From positions 13,020,001 through 13,084,000 of the forward strand of contig CM082581.2 in the NCBI GenBank assembly GCA_040954595.2: a stretch of DNA of 64,000 nt, in the 5' to 3' direction. This document shows positions 1 through 15,834 of this stretch, in pieces. Numbering within the stretch: position 1 is the first letter of the stretch; each line of letters starts with the position of its first letter. The notes under the pieces were generated by a model. That model did not search any database. It was not told the DNA's origin and saw nothing but the letters and a program-made list of their open reading frames with translations. Both the position numbers and the translations under genes were made by a program. The DNA is from Balanoglossus misakiensis. Taxonomy: Eukaryota > Hemichordata.

Positions 1-3000
1 GTACAGTAAATCACATTAACTATGTTACACAAATGGCGCATTTTCTGTCCAGATAGCTTATAAGGTAATACCTCAAAACCAATCAGCTAAAACATCAAAG
101 GTGATACATATCGCTTCTGCAAAAGTTCACATCCATCATGGCCGCTAAACAATATTCATCACCGTTAACTCCTCTCGTCCCAGGAGAGTTCAGCGATTTT
201 CAAAGACTCGATGTCCTATCTAACAGGGGACATTTTCCGGGGAAAAACTGATGGTGGCGCTATGTAACTGTTCATATAGTAAAAGTCTTCGAAACTAATA
301 ACTTTTATCAATCGATGATCTCGATTCTACAGCTGATTTAAACTTGGTAATAACAGTATCATTCATTTGATCCCTAGTGTGCAATCAAAGTGTCGGCCAG
401 TATATATGATACAGTCAAGTTCCCGATTTTATTACGCTCTATTTTTATATATAAACGCCGCGGTGCCTGGGGAGATTAAAGGGTGCTCTGGATAATCAAA
501 TGGGTAGGTTCATTTCACAGTGACTTGATGCGCGATTAGACGATGGAAATGATTATAGGGTGTCACATCCATGTATCACTGGTAACCATGCATGTCCATT
601 CGTTCGCTGCCTTTATATATCTGAGAGTAATTGGGAAAAGGGAACTTCAAATTGCCCTCGAACACTTGACCGAGTGGGGGAATGAGCATATAATAAGTGT
701 TGCAATACTGTATCCTTGATATAAAACCATGTGTATGTCAATTAAAGTAGAATGTCGTATGCTGTTTCAGAGGCTGCGACATTTGTAAGATTACACGTAA
801 CCCGTACTTTGGTTATGTCAAAATATGACAACACTCAAACATGCAGTAGGCACGATGCGGCCAGTAATGGTGTATCCATCACCCGCAAGCCACATGGGGT
901 GTGTACACTCTGGCTGCTTGGCTAATACATGTATATCTATATCTTCGCACACTATGCTTTATGGTTTCACTTAATAAATAAAATTCGATATGATATGGCA
1001 CTTAAATGTTTCTGGTTAAAACGCGTTTATGTGTTGTAACAGTCAGTTCATATATCAAATCGTGTCAGAGATCATTGAGTAAGATACTGAGGTTCCATTA
1101 CATAGACGGAGTGGTATTAATGACATAAGCATTTGATTTTCAGGATACAAGACATGGCGATACCATGTGAAACAGTGTACAAAGTCCATGGGCAAACACA
1201 AACCACAAACCATGCACACACCAGGAATTCCATGACCAACAAGAGGCCACAAAGGCTCTGGTTGAAATAGACAGTTAAGAAACACGACTATGCAATAGGC
1301 AGTGGTTGTAGCTGATGGTTCGCTGAAATGTAGTCTCCTCCGGCAGTACGAGTGACAACAACTCCATCCAGGAACTGACACTTAAACATGTATGTACGTG
1401 CATAGGTTGAATCAAATCGCCTTGCATTCGATAAGGGTGTGCTCACTCAGTAGCCACAATGTTATCGCAACGTCCACGCAAGATAAGATGCCCTTTCCAC
1501 GAGAAACTTGTATTGTAAACTTTTCAAGTCACATTTTTGTTCATGCATTGTCGTTTATTCCAGGGGTCTTCAAAAAACTTTCAATTGTAAATCTCTTACA
1601 CAGCATGCTTCCCCAGGCTGTAACCGCCAACATCGTGCATGCGACTCAAAAAATGTCGTATGTGAACACCTCATCATGTTAACCAGCACTTTTTCGTGCA
1701 AAACAACAATCTAAAGAAATATCTTGATGATTTGTGTTGACTATACATATATTGATGATTTGGAAATATCACACACTTGAATTATTTATTTTCACAGACT
1801 CTGATGTTAAATACAAAAAGATCTTGCGATTAGACTAGCAAAGAGACGTCTGACAGTTGCATCAATACAGAACGTGAGAATGGAAAGTAAATGATTGTGT
1901 AAAACATGACCCTAAGGGATCATATGTGTAAGGTTTCCATGACTTGATGCCGGCTCTCGGCTGCCCCGCTGTGTTTTTTCTTTAATCTGATCTTGCCTAG
2001 ATGCGTATTGGTATTTGCCTGGGAAAGTTGGTGGGGAATGATGCACTTAAGTTCGCCAACTGTATACATCAACAAACCAACTTAATTCAACAGGTGCATG
2101 ACATTGCGAAACTAGTGGGAGACACCAGTAGGACTTTTTTATCAGTTGAAAGTTTCAAATTGACTTTCTTTCGACGTATACCTCTATTTACAAACTGTAA
2201 TTGAATTCCTTGCATTTCGTTAGTCAATTTCTGCGCTAACGTTATTTACACAGACCAAATCATAATGTTTAAATAATTTAAAAGTCCACCTTCGTCAGCC
2301 TTTAAACTTAATTGTTTTCCTACATGTATGTGTATCCTTACATGCATGTGTGGTTAATCATCGATCCAGGGATGCCAGTTAGCATAACGACCGTCGGCTG
2401 TGAGTTTGCCAGCAGAGATAGAGATGTGCACGCTGAAGGATATACCCTGAAGTCTACTCTACACTGACTGGATTTGTTAAGTATGTTAGTCATGCTGGAT
2501 CGGTTTCTGTAGAACTCAGACGATGCTTAATTTGATCAGAGCAATGCACCATCCAAGGTGACTTCTCGACGCAGCGTACGTGGCTGAATTCTCTACTGAT
2601 GTACAATGTACATCATGTGATCATTCGAGTTTTCATCCCACTTGTCTTGTACATACCCCAGGCTGAGCTTTAGGGTACATTGTTGAGTTGGTTGCAAAAT
2701 AAGGTTGCGCCTCATTACAGCGCCGCTGATTCATCGGGTTCCAACATTAAAGATAAAATCCCCATCATTTTACCTATCACCATACTGAAACATTGAGCTG
2801 TTTATCATATTTATCAATCAGCCCCTCAGTGCTGCATGCTGTCTATGTCATCCATTCTCCCTGTAATCTCCCTACTTTGGTTGGGGTAGATTTGAAGTTG
2901 ACTCTGTACTCTGGTTAACAGCGCTCATTGTTTTTCTTGAAAACAGGACCACCACGAGGAAAAATGCCCATTCTCCCATTCAATTTCACAGCGATGTAAA

Positions 3001-6000
3001 ATATGGCGTGGTCCATTTCAGAACAAAAAAATATTCTTTTTGCATAGATTCTGAACAAAGTTGCCAACGGCAGCAATGCACTGATAGAAGCTTTGTCACT
3101 GTTTGTGATATACTTTTCCCACCAAGAAAGATGCCAACGGGGGATTGGTATGTACGCGCAGATTTGCGTCATTTTCAAAGTACCTGCAAGGTTTGGACTT
3201 CTAGACGAATTGTTTCGGAGTGAATGCCGCCGTGTCTGTATGAAAGATTCAGCGTAGAAAACGGCAGATTATCGGTCAGGTTTATAAGATAGTAAACGAG
3301 AAGCTTGGATTTTTGTCACGGTCATAACTTTTCTCCGGATATGACGCCTGCAGGGTCGTCAATACACATACTTCGCATCGACTTTATCGTACTGGAACTA
3401 ATTCAAAGCCTTTCGCGTAAGCAGCTACGGTAACAAAAGTCCAATTCAATTCCGAGACATTCACTGGGTATTCGACACAGAAAGAGACTCGGGGCGAAAT
3501 AACAAGACTTGCGACTGGTTTTTGTCTTTTATACAGCTATCGCAACAAAAATAGCCCTAGAACGGAGTTGTATTTTTTTCATTTTTTATGCAGAACACGA
3601 AATGTCTGCAGACAAGATGTCGAGGAGGTCTATTACAAGAAAGGAAGAAAAGGCTTATGGGGCGAATTTCACTCGTTATTTCTCAGAAGTTGTAACTTAA
3701 GAAGAAAATATTGCAAACTTTGCCACTCTCGGCAGCACTTATACTTTATAATGTGGTGGCCTCACGTGCGCAAATGGTCTGTGATCACCATGGCGCCGAG
3801 TACTCGTCGCTGAAACTGCAAAATTTACCCATTAGCTCTAAACATGATTTAATGAAAAACTTTACTAGAAAGTCGACGTTAGCTCCTGTGCTGGAGAGTC
3901 TTTCTGCTACCAGTGAAACCATTAGAATCCACCCTTTCTCTGTCTGCAGCCTGTCTTATGGGTTCTCCGATGGCACTGACCCTATTGGATTTGACAAAGG
4001 TGCCTTTTTGCCAGGAGGCCTGGCGTCCTCCGTAGTGAATGCAAGGTGCTTACCCACGGAGCACAGCGCGAAACTTTCCTGGAAACTATAGTTGTGGTCC
4101 ATAACAAACAAGACCTGACTTCACTCCACAGCTAGTAACCACCATTGGGACAACATCAACATGGTGTGATTGCGGTATCATCTGAAGAAAAATTCACAAA
4201 TGCCTGAATCCGACTTCTCCTCCTTGTGGTTCTTAAAGTAATACCTACCGGGATTAATTATACCAACTACGCTTCTACGGACGGTATCTAATATTAACAT
4301 CAAAAGGAAAGACTTAAAGCGATTGTTGAATGCATTTTCATTTACCCGCAGTGCAATCCATGGATATTTCAATAGACTAAGAAACTCTTATTATACTTTG
4401 ATGGATTTTTCTTTTTCGCTGCAGAGTATGCACAATTCTGGCTACCGACACACGACATCGATTTCCCGCATCTTTTGCAGATATCATTCAACATCGCCTA
4501 CAGCTTCACAGTTGTTTGCAATGATGCCACTGTGGTACTACAAGTAACATCTTTGAAAACAGATTTTGTACATTTTGACAAAATACTCAGATTTTAATGC
4601 TGCAGTTCCATCTTGTAGCACACAAAAGTAACCGCACTGGAAAGGGTATTCCGGGGACTGTTGTTATGGCGATGATCCAAAGATTTTGACAGTATATCTT
4701 CCATGCATGGAAGGAATCGCAAGATTTCCTGCATGAGTCGAAATCCACCATTTGACAAATACTTATTTTCCATTCATTGCGAGATCCTGTGAGACTTGGT
4801 TAATTACCAAAGCAACAGGCTACCAGCCAAGTAGTACAAGTCAAACTTTGTATGAAACTAGAATAGGTGCAGATTTTAACAAAATTGTAACTTCTGTGCC
4901 GTTTGTCACACCTATATGACCGAATCGTACTGAAATTCGCAGACAAGTGGCATGTAACCAGAGACCATGCTAGGAGCGCCACTGTACAAAATTGGCCGTC
5001 GGCTGCTGATACGACAGACTGTTTCAACATCAAACACGCCAAAAAAATTACCCTGCTGTAACGATCATATGACATTGTCGCCGAGTGCCGGCATTAGCGT
5101 CTTTGAAATATAATTGGATGGTTTGCGCCGCTCACAGAAAGCACGGGCTCAGCTGGGGCTGGCATTGCGTGAAGTCAAGAACTCTCCATGTCTGCACCTT
5201 GTCGGCGACAACACCCTGCTAATGGAAACAAATGATGTTAATTTGCTGGCGGGTGTGCTTGATATTACATGGAGATTAGTTATCAAAACGACAGCAAAAA
5301 CATTTAACATAACATTTAATTGCCCGGGATACCAAACGCTGAAAGAGCTGTGTCGTTGTCATCTAATTTTTACGTTTTTATCTTTGCACATAATTTTCAG
5401 AACTACAAGACAGACACTGGGGTTGATGATGGCTCTTAGTTGAAAATTTACTTAAAATTTAGTAGGCAACTTCAGTAGGCCCTAATTAACTTACTTTGGT
5501 AAACACAGGCTTACTGTTTGCATTTGATGATTACTTTGAATGTGACCATGCGGCCATCAAAACTACTAGCTTATAAGAACTTCGTTGGATCCGTCACATT
5601 GACAGTTTTTATTTCCCTGGCAGACAGCAAACGATGTTTCCCTGTGTTGCCCTCTAGCACAAATGTTTACATGGAAATCTCATTCAACTAGACAGAAATC
5701 AGAAAATCCACTGAGGACGTTACGCATATACACAACATACACTGAGTAATGAGACGGAAATATAGGAAGAGTACATTGGCCACTGGCGAGAAAGATTAAG
5801 CAATATCGGAATGAATTATGAATAGATAAGAGGCCAAACCCATCTTTTCTACGACGACTTGCGTTCCGCTTTCCCGTCAGTCTACTATTTAATCACATTG
5901 ACTTTTTGAGGTTTATTCCGATGTATATCTTGTTTACATCAAAATTTGAAAACTTATTGGCAAATTAGTATATTTCGAGGAGCATTAGATTACCCTAAAG

Positions 6001-9000
6001 CACTGAACTGGAATAAAGTAATGCAGCTCTTCACATAAGCTTGTGCCTACATTGTATCTGTGGATGGCAAACTATAAAATATACATGTATTATGTCTACC
6101 AGACAAGACAGAATTTCGTCTGGAGAAGCCATCATTCTATTCCCGACAAAATTTACTCCTTGACTATAGCGTATACTCATATGACTGTTGACTATAAATC
6201 CCATGGGACAATCGAAGCCTTAAAATCTCTCCAAGAGCCAGTAAACCAACAAGACCAGTTTTCAACATCTGGGCCTTGCACGTTTGTGTCTTCAATGATG
6301 CCTAGCGCCCTCTCTAATCATTCGGTCAGAGAGATTTGATGTTTTTCAATTCTCTCCCCACATTGAGAGTCTTCACAGTAACACTCATGGCATTTTGTGG
6401 GGGTGGGTCTAAAATAACAGTATCAATGCCTGCAATCAAATAACAAACCCCAAAGGATGATTAGACAACATACTTTTAATTCTCGTGTTTGGAATACAAA
6501 TTTCTAATAGATAATGAAGAAGCCAAGGTATGTCTCAGTATGACTGATGGACTTTGAGGTATGTGTTCGTATACGTCTGATTGTATAATATAACACTCCC
6601 TAAGAACAACTATGTATAATGTGACGACCTCTAAATCTTCAAGTCAAGCTGCTCGTACGAACTGAAGGTTTCACATCACTAAGTTATTTTGCTTCATGTG
6701 TCATCACAACGGGGGCTTGACAGCATCTGTAGTTCGGGGACAGAAATTACATCGACAGACATGCAGTCAATAATTCAAGGTTTCTTGCACGAATTTAATG
6801 CATTTTGTGACCATTACACACATCAAGGACCTGGGATAATGTTTCTCATACTCGTATTTTGTGTCATGCTAGCCTGCGTCTCGTCTTAGACAAAATATCC
6901 CCAACCCATGTGAGAAATCTTAATGGTAATCACTGTAGACCAGGGTCCCCTTTTCTTAATGTTCACGTTATCCTCCCCTTTTATTTACTGGCGTGAAACA
7001 ATTCCATTGGCGAGGATAGCGCCACCAGTGGCAAAATCTGAACAGTGATCCACAACCTGTCGTTTCCGATTTGTCCTCGGTGGCCGCTGGCTGCGCTGCA
7101 GAAGAGGAACAGAAACTTTTGCGAATCTTTCTTTCCGAGCACCTTTGAATGTTTTCCAGTTTGAAAGGGCTGTTGGAAGGATATCGTCTTAAGTGCTAAT
7201 TATCCCTATTGAAGAATACGTCCAGATATCAGTTTGGATTAAAAGACAAAGAATATAAAATTGTTTGCTGGGGTTTTATTTTGGGGATTTACTTGTGTCG
7301 CTCTACTTTTTACAAATTAGTTAACAATGACACCATTTCAAGTTACATGTACATGTACCGGTATTCAATTTGTACGCTGTAAAATACTAGTATTAAGCGC
7401 AAACGCTAAGTTATAGCGCCCTCCTTCGCTGTAAACAAACTCCCCTGTTGTTTTAAAACTCAAACCGAGAAATGAAGTGCTACATCACTTCGATACAGTC
7501 AAAGCGAACTGTTGCATTCTACTTATCAATTTACATGTCCATGATTTTGTACCATGCTTAAAATAGAAAGAAACGAAAATCGCACTGTCGACAAGGTGTC
7601 AACACGACATAAATTTAAATGCTGCAAGTGTTTCCATGCCAATTTGATGCCAGTTTGTATTTTCAATAACGGTTTATTTGATTACAGTTTCCTGTTTTCG
7701 TTGCAGGTCAAAAAGTGCAAAAGTGGCTGCTTTGTACGAAGGTGTGATTTTCTAGCAATGTTGACTAAAACTCGCTTTGTGTTCGTGCAGACTGAAAAGG
7801 CCCGGATATGAAAGTACATCATGCTCGTTTACAGTAACAATGGATTCGACTCAACCATTCGGCGAGAAAAAGTACCTCAGCTGATAACGCTCTAGTTGAA
7901 GTCAATATGTTGTAATCGCGTAAAGGCAAGCTTCCAACGAGGAACCGTGGTTGAAAGTCATTGCAAGGTCAATTGCCCAGATTCTGTACTTTTGACCATG
8001 AACGCTATTCATGGTTCCATCTATAAAAACAAAAGTAAAATGTCCTTCAGTTTTGTGTTACCTGGCGACCTCTGTTCTTCCACTAATGACAGATTATATT
8101 ATTGTTTTGTTTTTTTCCATTTCGATCAATCATACGTCCAAACAACCACTTAAGTACTCTGATGCTTACGAGTTTCTGTTTATTCCTCAGGGCCTTTTAA
8201 TTACAGTGTATTAAAGCAGGCGTTTCAAGCACTAACCATGAGTAAAGATAGAGAAATAATCTATTCTAACAGGCACAAAAAAGTAATTGGAAAGTCAATT
8301 TGGAAGATCATCTCCCAGCTATCAAGTTTTGCCGCCTTTTGACATATATCAAACGAATGAAGAATGCCATAAGCTTGATATGAAACATCGAAGGTTGCAT
8401 ATCGTCTTCTTTTTTCGAGTAAGCATTTTGGCTGAAGAGGGCGCTTGCTGTAACACACGTTAAACATCAATCGTGCGCTTTCATATCAAACACATACGGC
8501 TAAAGATTTTAAAAGATCATTCGCCCCGTCGTCTTTTTTCGTCCTACTGGTCAACAGAAGTGGTAAAATGCGACTACAAACTGGAATGAAATAAATGAAA
8601 ATATTCTCGTAGGATGATTTTGTCTTCCCACCATCATGATATGGACCTCAAAGATATCAACGCGATTGTGATAAGACACAGAATCTGGAATATTTTACTG
8701 CTGTGACAGCTAATCCCTGTAAGGACACACAATCTTCTTTACACAGATGCTGAGAGTATGTGGCGTCCCCGAGACAGAGGCGATTGTGCTCGAGTCATGA
8801 GGCCTGCACCATGTGTTTATGGATGAAATCGATATATATAAACAACGTCGCTAATAACAATACTGCCGAGACCAATTAAAAGCAACGGTCCTGTCGGTTC
8901 CGAGGTCGTGTCAGTGAAACGAACTCTGGGGCAAAAATCCACAGGAAAACACGCGCCTGAGGCGAAATCTTTAAAACAACGATTATTTGTGGCTGTTAAG

Positions 9001-12000
9001 GCATTGTGGGTGTGTGTGCGTAAGTTCTGATGTCATCATCCAGGAATATTGTATCCTTGCGAAAAGACACACAGCAGAAGAACCAATCCTGCTCGAATCT
9101 GCGTATTAATAGCATTGCTAGGCACGTGACTCCCTCCATTTGAAAGCACTCACCTTTTTAAAGTGAGCAGGTTCTCTCCTCAAGGTGTACTTATTCGGAC
9201 GAATTCGAACTAATCAACCGTCTCGTGCTATCTGCAAAGGCTCTACGGCCGACCTGACATCTACACTCAAGCTGAAAGTCGCGTCGCCACCATCCTATCA
9301 TTTTGGGCCAAGTTCAAGGGCAAGATATTCGGTGCGAAGAAGTGTTGCAATAATAGATAAGGTAAGTGGAAGATACGACGTTGTTTTGAAGAAGAAAAAA
9401 CAGCCATGGCACAAACAGAATCCGTAGACTGGAAAACTAATTGCCTTTCATGATTATCGCGCACAACACTTTTACTTGACTCTAACAACTTACTGAAAAT
9501 TTCATCATCCACACATACACTGCTGGACTCAACGTCTTTTTAGAAAAACAGACTACTACAGGAGCTGCAGGAGAGAACACATCCTGCCTTGTCGATTTAA
9601 AGAACTTGTGACGCTAGAAATCAAATTACTGATACACGTGTCAGAAGCTTCTGATTCAAACCAAGCACCAAAAGCAAAGCACTCGTCAGATTTCCACTTG
9701 ACAGTGTCATTTCAGTCATATACGATTTGCTTCGTTTCGCCGTTCAGCATTATTTTGATTGGGCCTCAGACATATTTTTCAAAGAGGTGAAACATTTTAA
9801 TCAAATAACCCATATCTTGACAAAGTGTTGTAACCTTTAGAGTTTTTCGCGTGCTTGTTCAAGTTCTTTTCAAAGACGCTTGAGATTAAATGTTTATGCC
9901 TTGTCATCCATCAGCCTGAATTAAAATCTCGCGGAGCTTAATCACAGATGAGGCCAAAGGAATGTTCGTGGAGTATTCAGCATGTACTCTACTTAATGAA
10001 GCTTGCGTCAAGACTAAAGAGGGGAGGTTCAGACAGCATCCATGCCTCATATTGTTTATTTTGGCGGTAACATTCCACAGAGTAACATTTCCGTGCGAGT
10101 TGGCACACACGTCATTGATCGAGTGAATGTTGACAAGATTGGAGCAACATTTCTCCGCAACTACGCCGTCTCTTCACAGTTGACCGTTTGCATGAAATAT
10201 GCACTTAGGAGAGGAAATGGTCTTATTGTTGATTTTCAATATGTAACTCGCATTGAAGAACAATGGATGTGTCTGCACACAGTTTATAGGAACTGCCACA
10301 GGTAATACTAAAATGTAATATTTAATTCTGAATAACATTGGGTTAATTTTCGATTACCGATGAAAGTTGCAAGAAGTCGAAATCGCATGTCTGATTGGTA
10401 AAATAAATTGATGTTATCATTTTGGCTGAATGTCGCATCATCTACGGCACCATCATCAGCAAAGCGTGGACAGTTAACAAGAGTTTATCTCAAGTCTGAC
10501 GTGCTCATATTCATGTGTTTTGATAACGTGTGGTTCTAATCATCACATTGGTCACGTCTGAAAAGGGCTTCATGTAACTTGTAAGCAATTATGAAGGCTG
10601 TATAATCCAAACCACACAGCTGGTCTCCTGGCAGATGTCTGGAGACCGAAGTCCAATAATTAGTGGAACTGGAGGCCTAAACATGCACGCACACACTGTG
10701 TCTCACAGTGACCTCAGTCCGATTTGCTGCCACCCACCAACCTTGTCAACACAGAGCAGGTGTCACGAAAAAAGATCTGCCATATTTATCTAAATTTCAC
10801 GCAATGCAGACGTCACACTACATGAGCTTTAACCCCCAGCGACGGGCACACGAGTCTCATCATGTGCCCTCATTGGATAAAAATCCAATTAGGGCCAGCT
10901 GAACAACGGTTGAATAATGTTGAATGGTTCTACTTTCAATGTGCGAAAACACATGGAAAACATACTAGTACTTCTTTAATATCCGAGAATACCTACATGT
11001 TTCTTTGTTCGTGGGTAGTGAATTCATATCGGAAACACTCCCAAAATGCCAAATTAGAAAAAAAAGGTGATCTATGTACCGGCACGTCATCAAATATCTT
11101 GCTGACGAGTGTTGAGATTGAAAATAAATAGTACGAAGATCAGATTCGTTATTAGAAACGATAAAATCCGCGATAATTTGCCACGCTAGAGATAAGCGTT
11201 GCATATAAAGTATACTGTTCACAGAATGCTGCATATAATATACACAAAATGCCGTTGGCTGTGCAATTAAATACGCTCGTCCGATGTAGAATCGTTCGCA
11301 ACGATGAGTTTTTTGTGTTTCTTTATACGACACATATTGCGAGTCGTAAAAATCGCCGTTTCATTTGAGAATGAATCAAATATATCAAAGACATACAAAC
11401 GTTAGGCAGAGACACCGAGATAAATACAGTGAGATCCATGTCTGCATTTTTTTTAATTTTTAATTTGATAGTTTTTATCTGATTACTTGTGTTCACACAG
11501 TGGTCAAGTTCATTTCACTTGTTACGCAGTTTAAGTCCAAGCAAATAGAATAAGTTCTGCTGACCTTGTAGACAAGTGGATCGGGCAATTAGCTTGCAGG
11601 TTTAAGTTGTTTACAAGTGTCGCTGACCTTGTGAGAATGAGGCTTAAAGATAATCGGACTAACCTTTCCTTTCCCAATATCACGTTTATGGACAAACAAA
11701 ACAATACGTCACACTAAAGACGTTGTTTGGAGAGGATTATTCGAATTCATGGCATTTATATGATCACAAATCTCTCTTATACCATAGGGAGTTTGTCACT
11801 TTTGATTTCCGTACTGGATGTTCCACCTTAGCACCAGTTTTTGTATGAACTGTATTTTTACCAGGTTTCGCTCTTGCAATGTGCCTTACATTTGTTTAAT
11901 TCTCCCTTTACCCCGGAATACAATCAACATCTTCGTACAAGCAATCCATTTGCTTCAATAACCCCTTCAGCATCCTACGCTTCCGCGGCAGCTTACAAGT

Positions 12001-15000
12001 GTTTTTCTTATATCAAGCTCCATTACAGCAGAATTACATGGACCAGGATATGGCTTCAGTAAAGCGACAATATCTGGCTTATGCATTAATTTTTTAGTCT
12101 TGACGTAATTTTCTTTTTAAATATTGACAGTAAACCCTGCTTAATTTTCCATCCAATTACGCATGCACAGTTACCATAACGAGAAAAGTGCAGCAGACTC
12201 TGTAAGCTTTGTCCGGCTTTGGGTCATTATACTTTTTAAGTCGCCCTAAATAAATCCATCATGGGTAGTGGCATTCTCCTCCAGTTGTTCTCATGGTTAC
12301 AACCAGTGTAAGATGAGAAACTACAGAGAAGAATGTTACACAAAGTATGTCAAGAAACACGACAATGTGGAACCTGGAGGGGAAAGGACCCATTGGTTGA
12401 CATGCATGCGAAGAAAGGTTACATAAATACAGGGAGAAAGCCGCATTTTTCCACGAAGCATTAACAAAAAAGTCATGCATTTCTCCGTTCTGTTTGCAGT
12501 CAAACGAAATTCGAGACTGATTAAAGGATATTTTATCTGTCGCCTGTGGTTAATTTGTTTGAAAATGCGTAATGTACACGCAACATGGATCCGCTCGACT
12601 ATTATTAACGGATAAGCAGAAACGCACGAAAGATAACCCAAGTCTACAGCAAAGATTGCAGAGAAGCTCATGCTAATTGTTCGACCAGAGGAAATGAAGT
12701 TGGCTTTACTGTTAAATTTTTTGATTGTGAGTTCATTGTCAAACGCATAGTAACGAGTCTGAATGTTGCTGCTTTTGTTAGACGAATGTGACATTTAAAT
12801 GGCATTAGTTGAGGTAATATCATTTCGTATGCGGTACTTGTTGTCGGAAAGGATATTGAACACTTTAAACGGAGATGCAGGCAAGATGGGATTGCCCGAA
12901 ACAATCAACAATTTATCTGTTTGCGTCAGTCGGTTCTATACTGCCTTACGGTGACACAAAGTAAGAGTGTTTCTGCATAAATTACACTTTTCCATTGAAA
13001 CTTCAATCCTGTGCACAATAAAATCCACAAAAACAGCCGGGCTAGACCACAGACATCCATTGTTTACGCTGTAATCATGATTTGATCGCTCTTACTCTTT
13101 CGGGTAAGGAGTTTGTTTGAAGTGTAACCCGCGTTGTTCAATATGTTAACATAAACGGACAATACCTGGTAACATATATAAATAATCCAAATCGATGCTA
13201 CTCGTAAAAACAGTATCCTGCTATTTCCCACTATTTCTGGCTTTTAGACTACAAGATTGGGATTGCGTGGAATAGGAGGAAGGGGGAAGACTTGCGCGGT
13301 CATAGAAAGCCAATTATTTCCGATGCGAACATTCAGAATATTAGATTCGTCCTCAAAGGCACGATCACGCGCATTCGTCATGGGAACTACTCAACAAATG
13401 GAACACGCACACCGCCACACAAATGATTTGATATCTTCGGGGCTGAAACCCTTTTGTCTGAATTACCTGCTTGGGTATGTCAATTCTTGCACAGTTCACA
13501 AATAATTGGAAAGAGCTATGGCAAGTCACCATGTCCTATATAGTCGGTTAAGAAATTTTACAAAGAAGAAGTTATCGTTGTAGTCCACAGCTAGCTACAA
13601 GTTTCCTCGACTATGTTCACATTCACTTGGATATAGTACATTGCAAGGGTAACATGCATTTTGCCGTCAGGTGTTTTCCACTTTTCCAATTCATTTCCGC
13701 ATTTAAGCAAAGTTCACCCATCGCTCCAAGTCACGATAACAACAAACATGTCAGAAAACCAACGACTGCCACAGGCTGAAATATTCTGAATTTTGAACTG
13801 AGCGCAGTAACACAAGACCTGCACCGGATAACAAGGTGTGTAGCTTCCAGGAATGCAGGTTAATTACGATTGAGATCTCCCAGTATCCATCGGTGCACAA
13901 TCTATCTCACGAATATTTTAAGTTCTCCACAAGTCAATACAACCATCACGTCACGCCATCTAGATCATTTCGCGGATGTACTCTAGTCACAGTCAGATGG
14001 AATATGATATGTGATAAATTGACCATCTCGTTAAGGGGATACAGAGCAATATTACACCTTCCCTACAGGCAACATCTGAGAGACCGAGCAATGATCAATA
14101 GACCTTACCGTGGGTGATTTTGCGATGTAAACAAGCTCACAAAATCCTCTTCCACTCTCGCGCTAAGTAATTAAAATGTCGGCGACATTTCAGTAACAGA
14201 ATCTATTGATGTGATCCAAGCCATCCACGGCTAGCACATTCTCTGGACTAGCTTTTTCATCAGAACCATTTAGTCAAAATGGAATGAGCACTTTAACGAA
14301 TGTTGTCGCATGCAACATCGTCCTTTACTTGAACTAGTAATGTTGTTTCACTGTTCATAAGACTGCCATTGCACTGAACCTGCTATACCACTGCGTCTGT
14401 GAGTGAATGTGTTTGTCTTTAATAAGTTTGTCCACTGTCGGCACTTGCCAGAATGTAAAATGCTACCAAAGTTAGAACGCGCAGCGGAATATAACGCTAC
14501 TCACATCCACCTCTCTCCATGACCTTTATTTCCTACGCCACTCTCGCATACAGCGCATCGCCATTACTTTTAATGTCATAATTGGGCTTGTAAACCACGT
14601 TCCTTGTGACGAGACTGACGAATACTTACCATAACGTAACGTAACGCAAATGTCTCAAATGACACTATACGGCAGCCCAACATTTTCGCCAGTAATTGTA
14701 CCCACACACCAGAGCAATATTTACAATCCGACACAAGACCAAGAAGTTCTGGTTATATCACGCGCACGCATGCAACTGCTTCGTAATAGGCTCGTTGTCC
14801 TGGTGACTTCGCAATAGACACAAGAACGTTAACAGTCTTCAAAGGCAGCGCGAGTTACAATTTATCAATCATAAAGAGACACCTACCTGTATAGCTGGAC
14901 CACAGATGAATAGAAATAATGGTCACAATTAAACACTTACATGTAATAGAGCTATAAACTTACCGGAAATTAGACAATTTTCTTCACTTTATGCCTAGTA

Positions 15001-15391
15001 TTACTTTTCGATGACCTGTCACCTTCCATTGTTCGGGCAATCATTAATGGTTGATCTCATTTGTCGCAAACGTCGAATCTTCCGTATTCAGTACATTATG
15101 CTCCTCAAAAACACGCCAACGCAGTCCCCTAATTCCAAAATGAAAATTGCAATTTATTGCACATCAAGCAGTACATCTTCTCGGAATAAATGAATCATTT
15201 TCTATCTATATATGATTCTGTCTGTCTCTCTCTTCCTGTCAGAGGTTCAGAGTTGGGAAATATATAGGTTAAAAGATTACTACTGCCAAGAAACCGAGTT
15301 GTGAACTACTGTTGACAGTTTCACAGCATTTAGAGGCGACGTCAAGCAATTCAACTTCTGATAATTCTTTAAGTTTCCCCCCAAACCTACC
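1..15391. other. Gene-poor region, no recognisable gene
   Basis: I see no exon with recognisable protein similarity and no RNA gene in this 15 kb. The open frames present (for example 126 codons from about 3,711 on plus and 152 codons ending at 12,336 on minus) have no family motif, and their composition fits chance. A strong donor-like sequence (GATAAG then GTAAGTGG) at about 9,356-9,367 ends a CG-richer stretch from about 9,180 and could close an untranslated or non-coding first exon. Short GAGGGCGC-type words occur near 6,305, 7,413 and 8,437. The region may be regulatory or intergenic; nothing in it decides between these. Confidence 0.6.
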
Positions 15392-15799
15392 TCTCTAATC
15401 TTCATTGACCTAAAGTGATGACTGATCCTACTGCACGACTCTGTTTCAAATAAAGCACGCAAGGGCCTGCAAGAATAAAAATCATCAAAGACCATCAAAT
15501 CATCATCATCATCATCATCAATGCAATCATGGCGTTGTTTTGAATACAAATGATGAAGAATTGCATAATTACTTTCCAAAATCTTTATAAGAGATTGGGG
15601 TAGCCACTTTCCTTACCAGAGAAAAAATACTTCTTGAGTCCTATCTAGTCATCATCATGGGCAGCAATACTTTATTTAATTCTCGTTAATTTCTCTAATC
15701 TTCATTGACCTAAAGTGGTGACTGATCCTACCGCAAGGCTCTCTCTGTCTCAAATAAAGCACGCAAGGGTCTGCAAGGAGAATAAAAATAAGACCATCG

Positions 15800-15834
<35 letters not shown>

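Noticed and set aside
3711-4091. 126-codon open frame on plus
   Set aside because: No recognisable domain, no supporting splice or poly(A) context, and overlapping frames are also open.
10042-10305. 87-codon open frame on plus
   Set aside because: Reads somewhat protein-like but matches no family I know and has no splice sites in phase.
12336-12794. 152-codon open frame on minus
   Set aside because: Low-complexity mixed composition, no motif, and no sign of splice or regulatory context.
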